Assembly: GCF_016865485.1 (NCBI RefSeq)
Contig: NZ_AP024452.1
Span: 3,060,501 to 3,124,500 of the forward strand
Reading direction: 5' to 3'
Length of the DNA: 64,000 nucleotides
DNA from: Luteitalea sp. TBR-22
Lineage (GTDB): Bacteria; Acidobacteriota; Vicinamibacteria; Vicinamibacterales; Vicinamibacteraceae
Shown: positions 56,491 to 64,000 of the stretch, one piece after another
Numbering within the stretch: the first letter of the stretch is position 1
Layout of the letters: each line of letters begins with the position of its first letter
The notes under the pieces: model-generated
What the model was told of the DNA's origin: nothing
The model's database searches: none
Seen by the model: only the letters and a program-made list of their open reading frames with translations
Position numbers and translations under genes: made by a program

Positions 56491-57846
56491 ATGAGTTATT
56501 CGCGCGAAGAAGTGAAGGCGATCACCGACAAGATCCTGAACATGGCCAAGGCCGACGCGGTCGAGGTCGATTTCCAGGGTGGGGAGCGGTCGGCGACGCG
56601 GTACGCCAATTCCAGCATCACGGCGAACCTGATCGAGCACGACCAGCAGGTGAACATCACGGTCTACTACGGGCAGAAGAGCGCCAGTACCGTGACGCAC
56701 CAGTTCGACGATGCCTCGCTGAAGACGGCGATCGAGGAAGCGCAGGCGCTGGCCAGGCGCAAGCCGGACAACCCGGAGACGATGCCGCTGGTCAAGCCGC
56801 CGCAGAACTACGTGCCCGTCGAGGCCGTGATCGACCGCACCGCCAACTTCGGGCCGGCCGAGCGCGCCGCGATGGTGAAGAAGAGCCTCGACATCTGCGA
56901 GAAGAAGGGCGTGGTCGGCGCCGGCTACATCCCGAAGCTGCACTGGACGCAGGCGACCGCAAACAGCGAGGGCCTCTTCTCGTACTTCCGCTACGCCGAG
57001 GCGAGCCTCATCCTGACCTGCCGCACGCCCGACGGGACGGGCTCCGGCTGGGCGGGGCAGACAGGGCTGAAGGACGTGAGCCAGATCGATCCGGTGGCGA
57101 TCACCGAGCGGGCCGCCGACAAGGCGCTGAAGTCGCAGAAGCCGCGCGCCATCGAGCCCGGTGACTACACGGTGATCCTCGAGCCGCGGCCGGCGGCCCG
57201 GTTCCTGTCGCTGCTGCTGACGTCGATGGACGCGCGTTCGGCCGAGGAAGGCCGCAGCTTCATGAGCGGCAAGGAACGCGGGCAGACCAAGGTCGGCGAG
57301 AAGCTGTTCGGCGACAACGTCACCATCAAGTCGGTGATCAACCACCCGGTGCTGCGGCAGTCGCCGATCGGCGAGGACGGCCTCGCCGCGCAGGACGTCA
57401 CCTGGGTCGAGAAGGGCGTCGTCAAGAACCTGTACTACAGCCGGTACTGGGCGCAGAAGACCGGCAAGCAGCCGACCGCGACGCAGCCGGGGCTGAGCCT
57501 GGTGATGGATGGCGGCACCACGTCCGTCGAGGAGATGATCAAGACGACCAAGCGCGGGCTGCTCGTCTCGTTCTTCTGGTACATGCGCCCGGTGGAGCAG
57601 ATGTCCATCCTCTACACCGGCATGACGCGCGACGGCCTGTTCCTCATCGAGAACGGCGAGATCACCGCGCCGGTCCAGAACTTCCGCTGGAACGAGACGC
57701 CGGTGGTCGGGCTCAACAACATCAGCGCGCTCGGCCCGCCCGAGCCGATGCACACCGGCGAGGCCTACGACCAGCCGGGCACGGCGATGATTCCGGCGAT
57801 GCGCATCGAGGACTTCACGATGACGTCCGTCTCGCCCGCGGTCTGA
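56491..57846 (+). CDS. PmbA/TldE-like partner protein without signal peptide
   Basis: 451 residues of the non-catalytic TldE/PmbA half: no HExxxH; ADAVEVDFQGGERSATRYANSSIT, QQVNITVYYGQKSASTVTHQF and TTSVEEMIKTTKRGLLVSFFWYMRPVEQMSI. ATG 56491 has GAGGG 5 bp upstream and begins SYSREEVKAITDKIL directly with the domain, so no export signal. Both flanking TldD copies do have Tat signals; if the complex is periplasmic, this subunit would need to be carried across with a partner. Confidence 0.9.
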   Translation: MSYSREEVKAITDKILNMAKADAVEVDFQGGERSATRYANSSITANLIEHDQQVNITVYYGQKSASTVTHQFDDASLKTAIEEAQALARRKPDNPETMPLVKPPQNYVPVEAVIDRTANFGPAERAAMVKKSLDICEKKGVVGAGYIPKLHWTQATANSEGLFSYFRYAEASLILTCRTPDGTGSGWAGQTGLKDVSQIDPVAITERAADKALKSQKPRAIEPGDYTVILEPRPAARFLSLLLTSMDARSAEEGRSFMSGKERGQTKVGEKLFGDNVTIKSVINHPVLRQSPIGEDGLAAQDVTWVEKGVVKNLYYSRYWAQKTGKQPTATQPGLSLVMDGGTTSVEEMIKTTKRGLLVSFFWYMRPVEQMSILYTGMTRDGLFLIENGEITAPVQNFRWNETPVVGLNNISALGPPEPMHTGEAYDQPGTAMIPAMRIEDFTMTSVSPAV

Positions 57847-57854
57847 GGCCAGCC

Positions 57855-59468
57855 ATGTCCAGCAATCGTCGAGAGTTCCTCAAGACCGTGGGCGCCACCT
57901 CGATGGCGCTCGCCTCCAGCGACCTGGTCGCCGCGCTGATCGCGCAGTCGCCCAGGGGCAAGGTGCTGGAGTCGAAGTTCAAGGGCCTGTCCGACGTCGC
58001 GCTCGGCGAAGCCAGGCGCCTCGGCGCCACGTACTGCGACATCCGCTTCACGCGCAACGTCAGCGACTCGGTCACCGTGCGTGATCGCATCGTCGGCGGC
58101 GGCGGGTTCGGTGGCGGCGGCGGTGGCGGCGGATTCGGCGGGGGCGGCGGGCGCAACGAGAGCGCCGGCTTCGGTGTCCGCGTGCTGCACAGCGGCGTGT
58201 GGGGCTTTGCCAGCAGCCCGACCGTCACCGAGGACCAGGTGCGCGCCATCACGCGCCAGGCCGTGGAGGTGGCGCGCGCGAGCGCCGTGGCCAAGCGGTT
58301 CGACGTCAAGCTGACGCCGACGCCGGGCTACCAGACGTACTGGGCCACGCCGATCAAGGTCGATCCGGCGACCGTGTCGCTCGACGACAAGATCGCCTTC
58401 CTGCTCGGCATCAACGAGCAGTTGATGAAGACCAAGGGCGTCATCCGGACGCAGTCGTCGATCGCCCAGGACTACGAGTGGAAGTACTTCGCCTCGAGCG
58501 AGGGCTCCTACATCGAGCAGGAGACGTGGCGCATGGCGCCGAGCTACACGGCGACGGCGCGCGCCGGTGGCAAGGTCAAGACCCGCACCTACACCGTGCA
58601 GGCCCGGACGGGCGGCTACGAGGTGGTGACCGGCGGCGGCATGCTCGAGAACGCCGACCGCATCGCCGCCGAGGCGGTCGAGCACGCGATGGCGCCGTCG
58701 GTGACCGCGGGGCTCAAGGACATCGTGATGACGCCCTCGCACTCGATGCTGACGATCCACGAGATCATCGGCCACCCGACCGAGCTCGATCGCATCCTGG
58801 GCTACGAGGCCAACTACGCGGGCACCAGCTTCATCAAGCTGTCCGACGTCGGCAAGCTGAAGTACGGCAGCAAGCTGTTCAACGTCACCGCCGATCGCAC
58901 CACGCCCGGCGCGCTCTGCACCGTGGGCTACGACGATGACGGCGTGAAGACGCAGTCGTGGCCGATCATCCGCGACGGCATCCTGGTGGGCCTGCAGACC
59001 AACCGCGAGACGGCGCACTTCATGGGCGAGAAGGAGAGCCGCGGGTGCACGTTCGCCACCTCGTGGCGCAACTACCCGTTCCTGCGGATGCCCAACGTGC
59101 ACGTCGAACCCGGCGACGACAAGGCCCCGAGCGCCGAGGAGATCATCGCCGACACCAAGGATGGCCTGCTCATCGACGGGCGCGGCAGCTACTCGATCGA
59201 CCAGCAGCGCTACAACGGGCAGTTCGGCGGCGACGCGTTCTGGGAGATCAAGAACGGCAAGAAGACGCGGATGGTGGCCGACGTGACCTACAACGCCATC
59301 ACGACGGACTTCTACGGCAACCTCGACGCCGTGTCGAACAAGGGCTCGTGGGAGATGCACGGCACCACAGGCGATGCCAAGGGCCAGCCGGTCCAGATCA
59401 ACCACATCTCGCACGGCGCGCCGTACATGCGCGTGCGCAAGATCATGGTGGGCGCGGCCTACCTCTGA
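57855..59468 (+). CDS. TldD-family metalloprotease with Tat signal (copy 2)
   Basis: 537 residues, similar to copy 1 throughout. Tat signal MSSNRREFLKTVGATSMALA; catalytic HEIIGH (H302, E303, H307); cysteine in ESRGCTFA. Between residues 81 and 100 is a Gly-rich insertion (GGGGFGGGGG repeated) not found in copy 1 in this form. It starts 8 bp after the pmbA stop. The order tldD-pmbA-tldD suggests two alternative catalytic subunits sharing one PmbA-like partner. Confidence 0.93.
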   Translation: MSSNRREFLKTVGATSMALASSDLVAALIAQSPRGKVLESKFKGLSDVALGEARRLGATYCDIRFTRNVSDSVTVRDRIVGGGGFGGGGGGGGFGGGGGRNESAGFGVRVLHSGVWGFASSPTVTEDQVRAITRQAVEVARASAVAKRFDVKLTPTPGYQTYWATPIKVDPATVSLDDKIAFLLGINEQLMKTKGVIRTQSSIAQDYEWKYFASSEGSYIEQETWRMAPSYTATARAGGKVKTRTYTVQARTGGYEVVTGGGMLENADRIAAEAVEHAMAPSVTAGLKDIVMTPSHSMLTIHEIIGHPTELDRILGYEANYAGTSFIKLSDVGKLKYGSKLFNVTADRTTPGALCTVGYDDDGVKTQSWPIIRDGILVGLQTNRETAHFMGEKESRGCTFATSWRNYPFLRMPNVHVEPGDDKAPSAEEIIADTKDGLLIDGRGSYSIDQQRYNGQFGGDAFWEIKNGKKTRMVADVTYNAITTDFYGNLDAVSNKGSWEMHGTTGDAKGQPVQINHISHGAPYMRVRKIMVGAAYL

Positions 59469-59491
59469 GCCGCTGCGGTGCACCGGGCCGT

Positions 59492-60766
59492 TCAGTCGAG
59501 CGGCTCGGCGACCACCACCCTGTTGCGCCCCTCGGCCTTGGCGCGATACAGCGCCAGGTCGGCGCTGTGCAGGAGCCTGGCGACGTCCGTGACGTTGTCG
59601 CCCCTGGCCACGCCGACGGAGGTGGTGATGGCGATCGTCGCCTCCTTGAAGGGCACCGGCGTGTCCTGGATCACGCGGCGGACCCGCTCGGCCATCGCCA
59701 TGGCCTGGTGTTCCGGGACGTCCCTCAGCAGCACCACGAACTCCTCGCCACCGAGGCGAGCGACAATGTCGCCGCGCCGGAACAGCTGGGCCAACAGCTG
59801 TCCGACGTGACGCAGGACCGCGTCGCCGCCGTCGTGGCCATGGGTGTCGTTGACCCGCTTGAAGAAGTCGATGTCCAGGGCCAGGGCGGTCATCGTCTCG
59901 CCTCGGCCGGCCCGCGCGTCCTCCAGCCAGGGCTCCACGCGGGCGGCCAGGCCGCGGCGGTTGAGTGCCCGCGTGAGGGGGTCGGTGAGTGCCGCATCGA
60001 GCAAGGTCACCTCGCGCCGACGCCGCTCGCTCACGTCCCGCGCCACGATCACGAAGGCGGCCGCCTCACCTGCGTCGTCGACGATGGTCGAGAGGATCGT
60101 GTCGCCCCAGATCGCCCCGCCATCGGCGCACTGGTACTCCGCCTCGAACGAAGCCCAGCCCTGGCGGACGGCGAGTGCGGCCATCGCCGCCAGGTCCACC
60201 GGTTCACTGGAATCGGCGCGCAGCAACTCGGCGCCGGGGCGCCCCACGATCGTCGTCCCGTGGCCGAGCAGGCGCTCGATGGAGCGATTGGACTGCGTGA
60301 TGCGCAGGTCGAGGCCGAGCATGACCACGAAGTACCCCTGCAATGCCTCCAGGAGGACGGCCAGATTCTGCCGCTCCCGCGCCAACTGCCGCTCCTGAAG
60401 GACGCGGCTCGTGACGTCCTCGATCGCGACCATGCACGAATCGGGGTTCACGATGATGGCCGTCAGCGCCAGATGGCGCACCTGTCCCTGCGGATCGCGG
60501 CGCTCGACCGGCCGTTGCTCGGCCACCAGCCCCGGCTCGCCGAGGTGATCCCTCGACAGGTCGGCCAGTGCCGGGTCGAGCGCCTGCAGGATGGCCCAAC
60601 CCTGGTCGGCGCGCGAGGGCAGGCCCAGTGCCACCAGCAGCGCGACCGCGCGCGGGTTCATCAGGTCGATCTCGCCCGCGCCGCTCATGCGCCATACGGC
60701 GACGGGGAGCTGGTACAGGAACTGGAGCAGCGACTCCTGATCGCCGGACGCGGATTCGTGACTCAC
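59492..60766 (-). CDS. PAS-PAS-GGDEF diguanylate cyclase
   Basis: 424 residues. Two PAS-like domains (about 12-125 and 140-250, the second ending in the PAC-type FVIVARDVSERRRRE), then a GGDEF domain. The active site is intact: DPLTRALNRRG, DIDFFKRVNDTHGHDGGD and signature GGEEF. The inhibitory I-site RRGD stands five residues before it, so product inhibition by c-di-GMP is expected. It lies 4 bp downstream of the PYP-like gene on the same strand; the pair most likely forms a sensory operon controlling c-di-GMP. Confidence 0.94.
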   Translation of the reverse strand: MSHESASGDQESLLQFLYQLPVAVWRMSGAGEIDLMNPRAVALLVALGLPSRADQGWAILQALDPALADLSRDHLGEPGLVAEQRPVERRDPQGQVRHLALTAIIVNPDSCMVAIEDVTSRVLQERQLARERQNLAVLLEALQGYFVVMLGLDLRITQSNRSIERLLGHGTTIVGRPGAELLRADSSEPVDLAAMAALAVRQGWASFEAEYQCADGGAIWGDTILSTIVDDAGEAAAFVIVARDVSERRRREVTLLDAALTDPLTRALNRRGLAARVEPWLEDARAGRGETMTALALDIDFFKRVNDTHGHDGGDAVLRHVGQLLAQLFRRGDIVARLGGEEFVVLLRDVPEHQAMAMAERVRRVIQDTPVPFKEATIAITTSVGVARGDNVTDVARLLHSADLALYRAKAEGRNRVVVAEPLD

Positions 60767-60770
60767 GAGG

Positions 60771-61127
60771 TCAGCGCTTGACCAGCAAGTACATGTAAGG
60801 GGAGGCGGCCGATCGCAGCAGGCGCAGCGTGACCGGCGAGGGCTTCATGCGCAGCGTGAACACATAGTCGAGGGTCGCGTCCAGTTCCGGCTCGCTCAGG
60901 AAGCGCTCGGCGATCAGGTAGTTGTTCGTGCATGGCGCAACGTCGCTGAAGAAGTTGCGTGCCAGCACGCGCTCCCTGGACAGTCCGGCCATGCGCGACT
61001 CGCACGCATTGTAGGCCTCGACGTCGCCGCCCTCGCGCATGCGGATGACGCCGAAATCCAGCGTATCGAGTTCCTCCGCCGACAGGGCGTCAAGTTGGGC
61101 CAACACACTCGGGTCATCGAAGTTCAT
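60771..61127 (-). CDS. Photoactive-yellow-protein-like PAS protein
   Basis: 118 residues, one PAS domain that aligns without gaps over its first 70 residues to Halorhodospira PYP (offset of three). Y39, E43 and C66 equal PYP Y42, E46 and C69, the two residues hydrogen-bonding the p-coumaroyl group and the cysteine that binds it. RNFFSDVAPCT matches KNFFKDVAPCT, and the C-terminal YLLVKR matches WVFVKR. T50 and R52 of PYP are A47 and L49 here. The biosynthetic enzymes (tyrosine ammonia lyase, 4-coumarate CoA ligase) are not in the window, so light sensing is likely but unproven. Directly upstream of the cyclase. Confidence 0.85.
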   Translation of the reverse strand: MNFDDPSVLAQLDALSAEELDTLDFGVIRMREGGDVEAYNACESRMAGLSRERVLARNFFSDVAPCTNNYLIAERFLSEPELDATLDYVFTLRMKPSPVTLRLLRSAASPYMYLLVKR

Positions 61128-61312
61128 CGCGCTCGATTCTCGTCTGCCGCGTCGGTCGCGGCGTCCGCCCAGTTTACAACTGATGAGTCTGCAATAGAGC
61201 CAGCCGCACCGGCGTGACCGCAGCCTCGGTCACGCGGGCGCGCCACGCGTCCGGCCGTGGCGGCATGGGGCGCGCTCGCGCCATCAACGCTCGGTTCCAC
61301 CGGCGCCGGCGC

Positions 61313-62041
61313 CTACCCTGGGGGCTGCGGAGCAGCGGTCGTCCTGACCTGATCATCGACGACGACCCGGCCGTCGAACAGGTGCACCGACCGTGTCGCG
61401 TGCGCAGCGTAGCGCGGGTCGTGCGTGACCATGCAGATGGTGGCGCCATCGCCATGCAGGTCGCGCAGCAGCTGCATCACGGCCTCGCCGTTGCGCGAGT
61501 CGAGGTTGCCGGTCGGCTCGTCGGCCAGCAGGATGGACGGCTGCGTGACCACCGCGCGTGCCACGGCGACGCGCTGCTGCTGACCGCCGGACAGCTGCGC
61601 CGGCAGGTGGCGCGCCCGGTGCGCCATGCCGACCCGCTCGAGCGCCCCGTTCACGCGCTTGCGGCGATCGGCAGCCGACATCCCCATGTAGGTCAACGGC
61701 AGCTCGACGTTCTCGTGGACGGTGAGGTCGCCAATCAGGTTGAAACTCTGGAAGACGAAGCCGATCTCGCGGTTGCGCGTGCGCGCCCGCTCGGCCGTCG
61801 ACAGGCCGTCCACGGAGCGACCGTTGAGGAGGTAGCGTCCCTCGGTGGGCGACTCGAGCAGGCCGAGGATCGAGAGCAGCGTGGACTTGCCGCAGCCGGA
61901 CGGGCCGGCAATGGCGACGTACTCGCCGAAATCGATCGTGAGGTCGATGCCGTCGAGGGCATGCGTCTCCACATCGTCGGCCGCGAAGACCTTGCGGATG
62001 CCGTCGAGCCGGATCAGGGGATGGGACACGGCGTGTCTCAC
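61313..62041 (-). CDS. ABC transporter ATP-binding protein (MacB/LolD type)
   Basis: 242 residues. Walker A GPSGCGKSTLL, Q-loop FVFQSFNLI, signature LSGGQQQRVAVARA, Walker B ILLADEPTGNLDS, H-loop VTHD: the pattern of the MacB/LolD/FtsE group. GTG 62041 overlaps the permease stop (GTGA); codons farther upstream have no similarity. It serves the ADOP permease encoded just upstream; probably extrusion or lipoprotein-type mechanotransmission, substrate unknown. Confidence 0.93.
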   Translation of the reverse strand: MRHAVSHPLIRLDGIRKVFAADDVETHALDGIDLTIDFGEYVAIAGPSGCGKSTLLSILGLLESPTEGRYLLNGRSVDGLSTAERARTRNREIGFVFQSFNLIGDLTVHENVELPLTYMGMSAADRRKRVNGALERVGMAHRARHLPAQLSGGQQQRVAVARAVVTQPSILLADEPTGNLDSRNGEAVMQLLRDLHGDGATICMVTHDPRYAAHATRSVHLFDGRVVVDDQVRTTAAPQPPG

Positions 62042-64000
62042 TCGTACCTCAAGCCGCTGAGTGCACGGTCGCTCACGATCCGGCACGCCGGTACCAGCGC
62101 CGCCACCACGCCAGCAAACAGGAGCACGCCTGCGGCAATGGCGCGCACGGAGAGATCGCCGCTGCGGATGCCGAACAACTGCTGTTCGAGGAGGCGGGCC
62201 GCCGGGATGCTGGCGAGCAACCCCACGGTGACGCCGGCCGTGGTGAGCCAGAGTCCGGGACGCAACAGCCAGGCGCGCAGCGACCACGTCCGCGCGCCGA
62301 GGGCGAGGCGGATGCCGACTTCCCGGCGACGCGCCACCATCTCGCTGGCGAGCAGGCCATACAGGCCGACGACCGCCAGCAGCGCCGCAGCGAGCGCACA
62401 GGTGGCCATGACGCGGGTCAGCACGCGCGCCTGCCGACTCCCGGCATCCACGGCCTCGTCCAGCGGGGCGAGCAGGCCGAGGGGATGGTCGGGGATCGCC
62501 CGCTGCAGGGAGGCGCGCAGGCGACGCACCGCGTCCGGGGTGCCGTCGGTGCGGGCTGCGACGTGCACGAGCGGCCAGTAGGCGCGTGACCAGGGCCGGT
62601 AGACCTCGGGGACGGCCGTCTCGTCGCGGAACGTCTGCCGGACGTCACCGACGACGCCGACGACCTCCGACCACGCCGGCGTGTCGTCCTTCCACCTGAG
62701 CCAGAGACGCTGTCCCACCGGGTCGACGCTGCCGAAGTGGCGGCGGGCAAAAGCCGACGACACCACTACCTCCGACCGCGCGCTTCCCGGCCCCTCGTCG
62801 ACGAACACCCGACCGGACACGAGCGGGATGTCCATTGCGCGGAAATAGTCGGGCGTCGCCGAGCGCACCGAGATGTCGGTCCGCCCGGGGGCGACGTCGG
62901 CCTCGCCGTAGATGAGGACCGAGCCGGACTGGGTGCCGCCCTGAAGGGGGAAGCGGTCGACCGCCCCGGCGGCCACGACGCCCGGCGTGCCGTTCACCGC
63001 GTCGAGGATGCGCCGCACCACGGCGTCGATCTCGGCCTTGGGCTGTTCCCAATCGAGGTCGTAACGGATCGCGACCACGTGCGTGGCATCGTAGCCGCGG
63101 GGTCGACGAAGCATCTCCTGCAGACTCCCGGAGAACAGCAGCGCGAGGACGAGCAGTACCGTACTGCAGGCGACCTGCGTGCCGACGAGCAGCCGCCGCA
63201 CGCGCCGGCGGCTCGGCGGCTCGGTCGCGGCATGAAGCGCCGCTCCGGGGCGCGCGGGCCGCGTGAGCACGTGCCAGGCCGGCCACACGGCGAGGACGAG
63301 CGTGGTCACCAGCACCACGCCCAGTCCGGCCCCGACCGTGCGCGCCCCCATCGTCACGCCGGTCAGGCCGGTCACGTCCTCGGCCAGTGCCCGCTCCAGC
63401 CACCGCAGCACGAGGCTGGCGACGTACCAGGCCAGCGGCATGGCCGCGACGGCGATCAGGAACGCCTCGTGGAAGGCCAACCGCAACATCGCCCACGGCC
63501 CGGCGCCGAGGGCCAGCCGCACCGACGACTCATGGTCGCGGGCCATCGCCCGCACGAACAGCAGCCCGCCGACGTTGACGCAGACCACCAGGTACACCAC
63601 GAGCGCCGCGCCCAGGACCATCAGCAGCGGGGAGCGCACGTCGCGCGCCTCATGGGACTGGAGGCTGGTGAGCCGCACATCGAGGTTCCGATCGTGCGTG
63701 GGGTACGTCTCGCCGAAGCGGCGGGCCGCGGCACGGGCCTCCTGCTCGACGCTCGCAAGGGTCGCGCCGGGCGCGAGGCGACCGATGACCATGAGCCAGT
63801 TACCGCCGCGCGGGGCGCGCTGGTACTCCGGACCCGACGGGGCGAAGACGTCGATGTCGGCAGGGTAGGCAAATTCCGGAGGGAGGATGCCGACGATCTG
63901 GTACGGCGCACCGCGCAGGGTGACGGTGGCGCCGACCACCGACTCGCTGCCGCCGAAGAGCCGCTGCCAGCCGCGGTTGCTGAGCATCAGGACGGACGCC
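62038..64000 (-). CDS. ADOP-type (acidobacterial duplicated orphan permease) ABC permease, 5' partial
   Basis: About 654 C-terminal codons are in the window; the frame continues past the right edge, and the first codons here (ASVLMLSNRGWQRLFGGSESVVG) are internal. The MacB-like periplasmic region (GAPYQIVGILPPEFAYPADIDVF, WLMVIGRLAPGATL) is followed by FtsX domains with SVRLALGAGPWAMLRL and REVGIRLALGARTW, a duplicated architecture typical of ADOP proteins. Unlike a true orphan, this one has an ATPase gene overlapping its stop by 4 bp. Confidence 0.92.
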   Translation of the reverse strand, partial: ASVLMLSNRGWQRLFGGSESVVGATVTLRGAPYQIVGILPPEFAYPADIDVFAPSGPEYQRAPRGGNWLMVIGRLAPGATLASVEQEARAAARRFGETYPTHDRNLDVRLTSLQSHEARDVRSPLLMVLGAALVVYLVVCVNVGGLLFVRAMARDHESSVRLALGAGPWAMLRLAFHEAFLIAVAAMPLAWYVASLVLRWLERALAEDVTGLTGVTMGARTVGAGLGVVLVTTLVLAVWPAWHVLTRPARPGAALHAATEPPSRRRVRRLLVGTQVACSTVLLVLALLFSGSLQEMLRRPRGYDATHVVAIRYDLDWEQPKAEIDAVVRRILDAVNGTPGVVAAGAVDRFPLQGGTQSGSVLIYGEADVAPGRTDISVRSATPDYFRAMDIPLVSGRVFVDEGPGSARSEVVVSSAFARRHFGSVDPVGQRLWLRWKDDTPAWSEVVGVVGDVRQTFRDETAVPEVYRPWSRAYWPLVHVAARTDGTPDAVRRLRASLQRAIPDHPLGLLAPLDEAVDAGSRQARVLTRVMATCALAAALLAVVGLYGLLASEMVARRREVGIRLALGARTWSLRAWLLRPGLWLTTAGVTVGLLASIPAARLLEQQLFGIRSGDLSVRAIAAGVLLFAGVVAALVPACRIVSDRALSGLRYE

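Noticed and set aside
61128-61312. Small gene between the PYP-like gene and the ABC ATPase
   Set aside because: The open frame there (61174-61455, minus) overlaps the ATPase gene, is Arg/Pro-rich and has no ribosome site. Only a GTGACCG/CGGTCAC hairpin (61214-61233) is seen.
62038-64000. A complete permease gene starting at ATG 63987
   Set aside because: The codons before it stay in frame to the window edge and fit the conserved ADOP core, and the N-terminal membrane helix is missing, so the gene is cut by the window.

Overview
High-GC chromosomal DNA, densely packed with genes. A 3' partial ADOP-type permease at the right edge (a family named from Acidobacteria), three tandem TldD/PmbA proteins (two with Tat signals), a secretin-cohesin fusion and many 4-bp start/stop overlaps point to Acidobacteriota, probably a Vicinamibacteria/Luteitalea-like member. 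The taxon is inferred from gene content only. No rRNA, tRNA, CRISPR, phage or IS element was recognised.

Layout. 1-4.3 kb: glycine cleavage genes gcvT (partial)-gcvH-gcvP. 4.4-9.7 kb: class IV aminotransferase, back to back with NAD(P)HX repair (nnr)-tsaE; a YgjV-like membrane protein and HAD phosphatase; a GntR/LacI chimeric (AraR-like) regulator with palindromes in its divergent promoter. 9.8-21 kb (minus strand): two PIG-L deacetylases, guaB, secA, M23 peptidase, comM, LysM lytic transglycosylase. 21.3-23.4 kb: a two-gene microcompartment mini-locus (CoA-acylating aldehyde dehydrogenase with an unusual tail, plus a BMC-H shell protein). 23.5-34.3 kb: lipoprotein, lytic transglycosylase, then a type IV pilus/type II secretion-like operon (GspF, GspE, PilM, PilN, PilO, PilP-like, secretin-cohesin, two pseudopilins). 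34.3-39.4 kb: a nitrogen-type module (porin, sigma54 enhancer-binding protein, amtB, glnK) with paired repeats in front of both porin and amtB. 39.5-41.5 kb: Ig/PKD surface protein and a GspK-like pseudopilin. 41.5-47.8 kb: cell-wall/amino-sugar salvage (MFS, serine hydrolase, GHL10 glycosidase-like, BadF-type sugar kinase, NagB, MurQ). 47.9-59.5 kb: MoxR-DUF58-BatA-like-DUF4175-amidotransferase-like operon running into tldD-pmbA-tldD. 59.5-61.1 kb: a photoactive-yellow-protein-like PAS protein 4 bp upstream of an intact diguanylate cyclase. 61.3-64 kb: MacB-like ATPase plus ADOP permease.

Most noteworthy: the PYP-like/GGDEF pair with all three key chromophore-pocket residues Tyr, Glu and Cys present; the BMC-H/aldehyde dehydrogenase mini-locus; four GACA-N4-TGT-N-GC sites arranged as two pairs 30-31 bp apart upstream of amtB and of a porin, flanking an activator with a GAFTDA (not GAFTGA) loop; a PII protein lacking the uridylylated tyrosine; and Tat-exported TldD copies around a signal-less PmbA partner.
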